Source: Pseudomonadota bacterium
GTDB taxonomy: Bacteria; Chloroflexota; UBA6077; JAJPHF01
Length of the DNA: 60,810 bases
NCBI GenBank assembly: GCA_021325365.1
Contig: JAJPHF010000041.1
Location: forward strand, 1-60,810
Direction: 5' to 3'
This document shows positions 59,078 through 60,810 of the stretch, piece by piece. Both the position numbers and the translations under genes were made by a program. Within the stretch, counting starts at the first letter, position 1, and every line of letters starts with the position of its first letter. The notes under the pieces were generated by a model. That model worked only from the letters and a program-made list of their open reading frames with translations. It ran no database searches and was not told where the DNA came from.

Positions 59078-60199
59078 CTACCGCTTGTCAATGGGCACGT
59101 ACTCGCGGTTGGTGGGTCCGACGTATTCGGCACGCGGGCGGATGAGGCGGTTGTTGGCGTACTGCTCCAGCACGTGCGCCGTCCAGCCGGAGATGCGGCT
59201 GCAGGCGAAGACGGGCGTGAACAGGTCGATCGGGATGCCCATCAGGTAGTAGGTGGACGCCGAGTAGAAGTCCACGTTTGTGTAGAGACCCTTGGACTTG
59301 AGCAGGCTCTCCTCGATCTGCCGCGACATCTGCCACCACTGGGGCTGGCCCGCTAGCTCGCCCTGCTGCTTAGAGAGCTGGCGCAGGTGCGTGGCCCGGG
59401 GGTCCTCGGTGCGGTACACGCGGTGGCCGAAGCCCATGATCTTCTCTTTGCGAGCCAGGGCCTCTTGCAGGTAGCTGTCCACACGGTCGGGGGTCTGGAT
59501 GCGCAGGAGCATGCGCATCACCTGCTCGTTCGCGCCACCGTGGAGTGGTCCGGAGAGCGCACCGATGGCGGACGTGATAGCGTCGTAGATGCGCGCCAGG
59601 GTCGCGGCTGTCACGCGGGCGGCGAAGGTGGAGGCGTTCAGCTCGTGGTCGGCGTGGAGGATGAGCGCCACGTCCATGGTGTGCTCGTTCAACTCCGACG
59701 ACCGCTTGCCGTGGAGCATGTACAGCAGGTTTTGGGCGGTGTTCAGCTTCGGGTCGGGGGCGACCAGCGGCTGGTTCTCGCGCAGGCGGTGGGTGGCCGC
59801 GACGATGGTGGGGATGCGCGCCGTGAGCCGCACGGCCTTGCGCAGGTTGGCCTCGCGCGAGTCGTCGGGCAGCTCAGGGTCCCACATGGCGAGCGCGGAG
59901 ACGGCCGTCCGCAGCACGTCCATCGGGGTGGCGTCGCGTGGGAAGGCGCGCATCACGTCGACCACGGCGGGCGGCAGGGACCGCTCGGCCGCCAGCTGCT
60001 CGTTGAGGGCCGCGAGCTGGGCCCGGGTGGGCAGGTCGCCGTGCCAGAGAAGATAGGCGACCTCTTCGAAAGTGGAGTGCGCGACGAGATCGTGGACATC
60101 GTAGCCGCGGTACAGTAGACGGCCCTGGATGCCGTCGAGGAAGCAGATTTCGGAGACGCCAGCGACGACGTCCTCAAGCCCCGCAGCAGCCTGAGTCAT
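59078..60199 (-). CDS. gltA: Citrate synthase
   Basis: 373 aa, the size of type I (dimeric, Gram-positive-like) citrate synthases. Catalytic His in LILHADHELNAS and GPLHGGANE, and catalytic Asp in LYTNVDFYSA; GFGHRVYRTEDPRA contains the substrate-binding His/Arg. It condenses acetyl-CoA and oxaloacetate; methylcitrate synthase is a close alternative that cannot be excluded. A TATACT-like palindromic box lies about 60 bases upstream (60259-60266). Monocistronic; convergent with otsA across the terminator. Confidence 0.95.
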   Translation of the reverse strand: MTQAAAGLEDVVAGVSEICFLDGIQGRLLYRGYDVHDLVAHSTFEEVAYLLWHGDLPTRAQLAALNEQLAAERSLPPAVVDVMRAFPRDATPMDVLRTAVSALAMWDPELPDDSREANLRKAVRLTARIPTIVAATHRLRENQPLVAPDPKLNTAQNLLYMLHGKRSSELNEHTMDVALILHADHELNASTFAARVTAATLARIYDAITSAIGALSGPLHGGANEQVMRMLLRIQTPDRVDSYLQEALARKEKIMGFGHRVYRTEDPRATHLRQLSKQQGELAGQPQWWQMSRQIEESLLKSKGLYTNVDFYSASTYYLMGIPIDLFTPVFACSRISGWTAHVLEQYANNRLIRPRAEYVGPTNREYVPIDKR

Positions 60200-60343
60200 G
60201 GCTCACCCTCCCGCATCGAGTCGGCCGAGCGCACCGCCGCGCACGGGCCTGCGCATTCAGTATACTCATAGTTCGGGCAGCCGTGCCGCGTCCCGCGAAC
60301 GGGCGGGGGCGCACGGCGCAGTCGGCCCCACGGTGACGAAGAG

Positions 60344-60622
60344 ATGGCCGTTGATCCCGCCGCGATCCAGCCCGGCTATGCTGTTTACGCGCACCACGTC
60401 GACCCGGCGAATCACATCGACCTCGGACAGTTCGTAGGGGAGGTCGAGGGGGTGCTGGAGCGCCACGGGCTCCACTACGTCCAGGTGGGCGGGGGCCTCC
60501 AGAATGCGAACCAGCTCTACCTGCCAATCGACGCGGTGCGGTCGGTCGTGGGCCGGCAGGTACACTTGAACCTCTCGCGGGAACAGCTGAACGGGCGGGC
60601 CTGGCACCTGCCGCCCGCGTGA
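60344..60622 (+). CDS. PRC-barrel/DUF2171-like protein
   Basis: 92 aa. IQPGYAVYAHHVDPANHIDLG at the start (compare VQ-x-GM-x-V in DUF2171), then VEGVLERHGLHYVQVGGG and LYLPIDAVRSVVGRQVHLNLS. These are PRC-barrel-like beta proteins that are often duplicated in Chloroflexota and may bind RNA or membranes. Fused partners are absent. The stop is 32 bases before the 156-bp element, copy B. Confidence 0.8.
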   Translation: MAVDPAAIQPGYAVYAHHVDPANHIDLGQFVGEVEGVLERHGLHYVQVGGGLQNANQLYLPIDAVRSVVGRQVHLNLSREQLNGRAWHLPPA

Positions 60623-60654
60623 GCCCGCCGCGCGGGGCCACTCGCGGGCGTATG

Positions 60655-60810
60655 AGTTTATCCGAGGAACGGTCAAACGATGCTCCTTTACCGGATGGTT
60701 AAGTGCTAGGCCGGGCGCGGGTTGGCGCGTGCTGGTCGGGCGCGGAAGGTCGCATCGTTTGCCCCGTACGATACTCCCCGGCTCTCCTGCCGCGGGCCGG
60801 GCCGGCGGGG
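60655..60810 (-). repeat. 156-bp element, copy B (inverted)
   Basis: Reverse complement of 46767-46922 at about 93% identity by eye. The window ends exactly at its outer limit, so it may extend further. Differences cluster in the loop regions; the CAAACGATGC/GCATCGTTTG arms are conserved exactly, while the TTAACC/GGTTAA hairpin has one mismatch. Confidence 0.85.

Overview
Very GC-rich bacterial DNA with compact, mostly short co-directional gene groups, GGAGG-type ribosome binding sites and many small dispersed hairpin repeats. The gene types suggest an aerobic, uncultured Chloroflexota-like heterotroph: B12-dependent ribonucleotide reductase, CbtAB cobalt transporter, DsbA plus VKOR, molybdo-hydroxylase small subunits, UbiD, LigAB, several orphan NMT1-type binding proteins and CxxC zinc-ribbon proteins. 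This phylum call is an inference from gene content only; no rRNA or tRNA gene was found.

Layout. 1-9.6 kb: the tail of a YoeB/Txe toxin, a diiron/MBL protein, an MFS exporter, a decayed CPCC protein, rlmN, ornithine cyclodeaminase, a VOC protein and amidohydrolase pair, a binding lipoprotein, a nuclease-like lipoprotein and a flavin reductase. 9.6-18.5 kb: a GntR-UbiD operon behind a 30-bp operator, zinc-ribbon protein, class II aldolase, dcd, SEC-C protein, an SDR and a MerR regulator. 18.9-23 kb: nrdJ, which carries a 460-aa LAGLIDADG intein, an in-frame amber codon and two upstream NrdR-like boxes. 24-27.5 kb: DsbA-VKOR, then CoxG-CoxM-CoxS-like genes without a large subunit. 28-33.6 kb: a binding protein, fabI (with an internal amber codon), an FRG-domain protein, and two predicted selenoproteins. 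33.7-39.6 kb: a complete sugar-type ABC importer, a VOC protein and a CCG-domain Fe-S protein. 39.7-41.6 kb: cbtBA behind a cobalamin riboswitch, with a divergent histidine phosphatase. 41.7-46 kb: a MecA-type PBP lipoprotein, LigA/LigB and an MBL hydrolase. 46-47 kb: a gene-free block of repeats. 47-52 kb: aldolase, DppC permease, HAD phosphatase, CoA-transferase subunit, DUF503 and an ECF sigma factor with a membrane partner. 52.3-54.6 kb: a decayed IS66-type element carrying a RibD/DHFR-like gene. 54.6-60.8 kb: two AT-richer orphan genes, a sensor kinase, trehalose-6-phosphate synthase, citrate synthase and a PRC-barrel-like protein.

Most notable. (1) Two genes about 1 kb apart each have one in-frame UGA exactly at a redox cysteine: CxxU in an AhpD/carboxymuconolactone decarboxylase-like protein, and UxxC in a thioredoxin-like protein. 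Each UGA is followed at the expected distance by a perfect 6-bp stem with a G-containing apical loop, as expected of a bacterial SECIS. (2) Two 156-bp elements, about 93% identical by eye, lie as inverted repeats at 46.8 and 60.7 kb. (3) nrdJ and fabI are otherwise intact but each holds one amber codon. These show that nonsense changes at non-cysteine positions also occur here and must be weighed against the selenoprotein reading.

Cobalamin is a recurrent theme: B12-dependent NrdJ, the CbtAB cobalt transporter and its riboswitch. Aromatic or carboxylic acid catabolism is another: UbiD, LigAB, two class II aldolases, an amidohydrolase, two VOC proteins and a CoA-transferase subunit.
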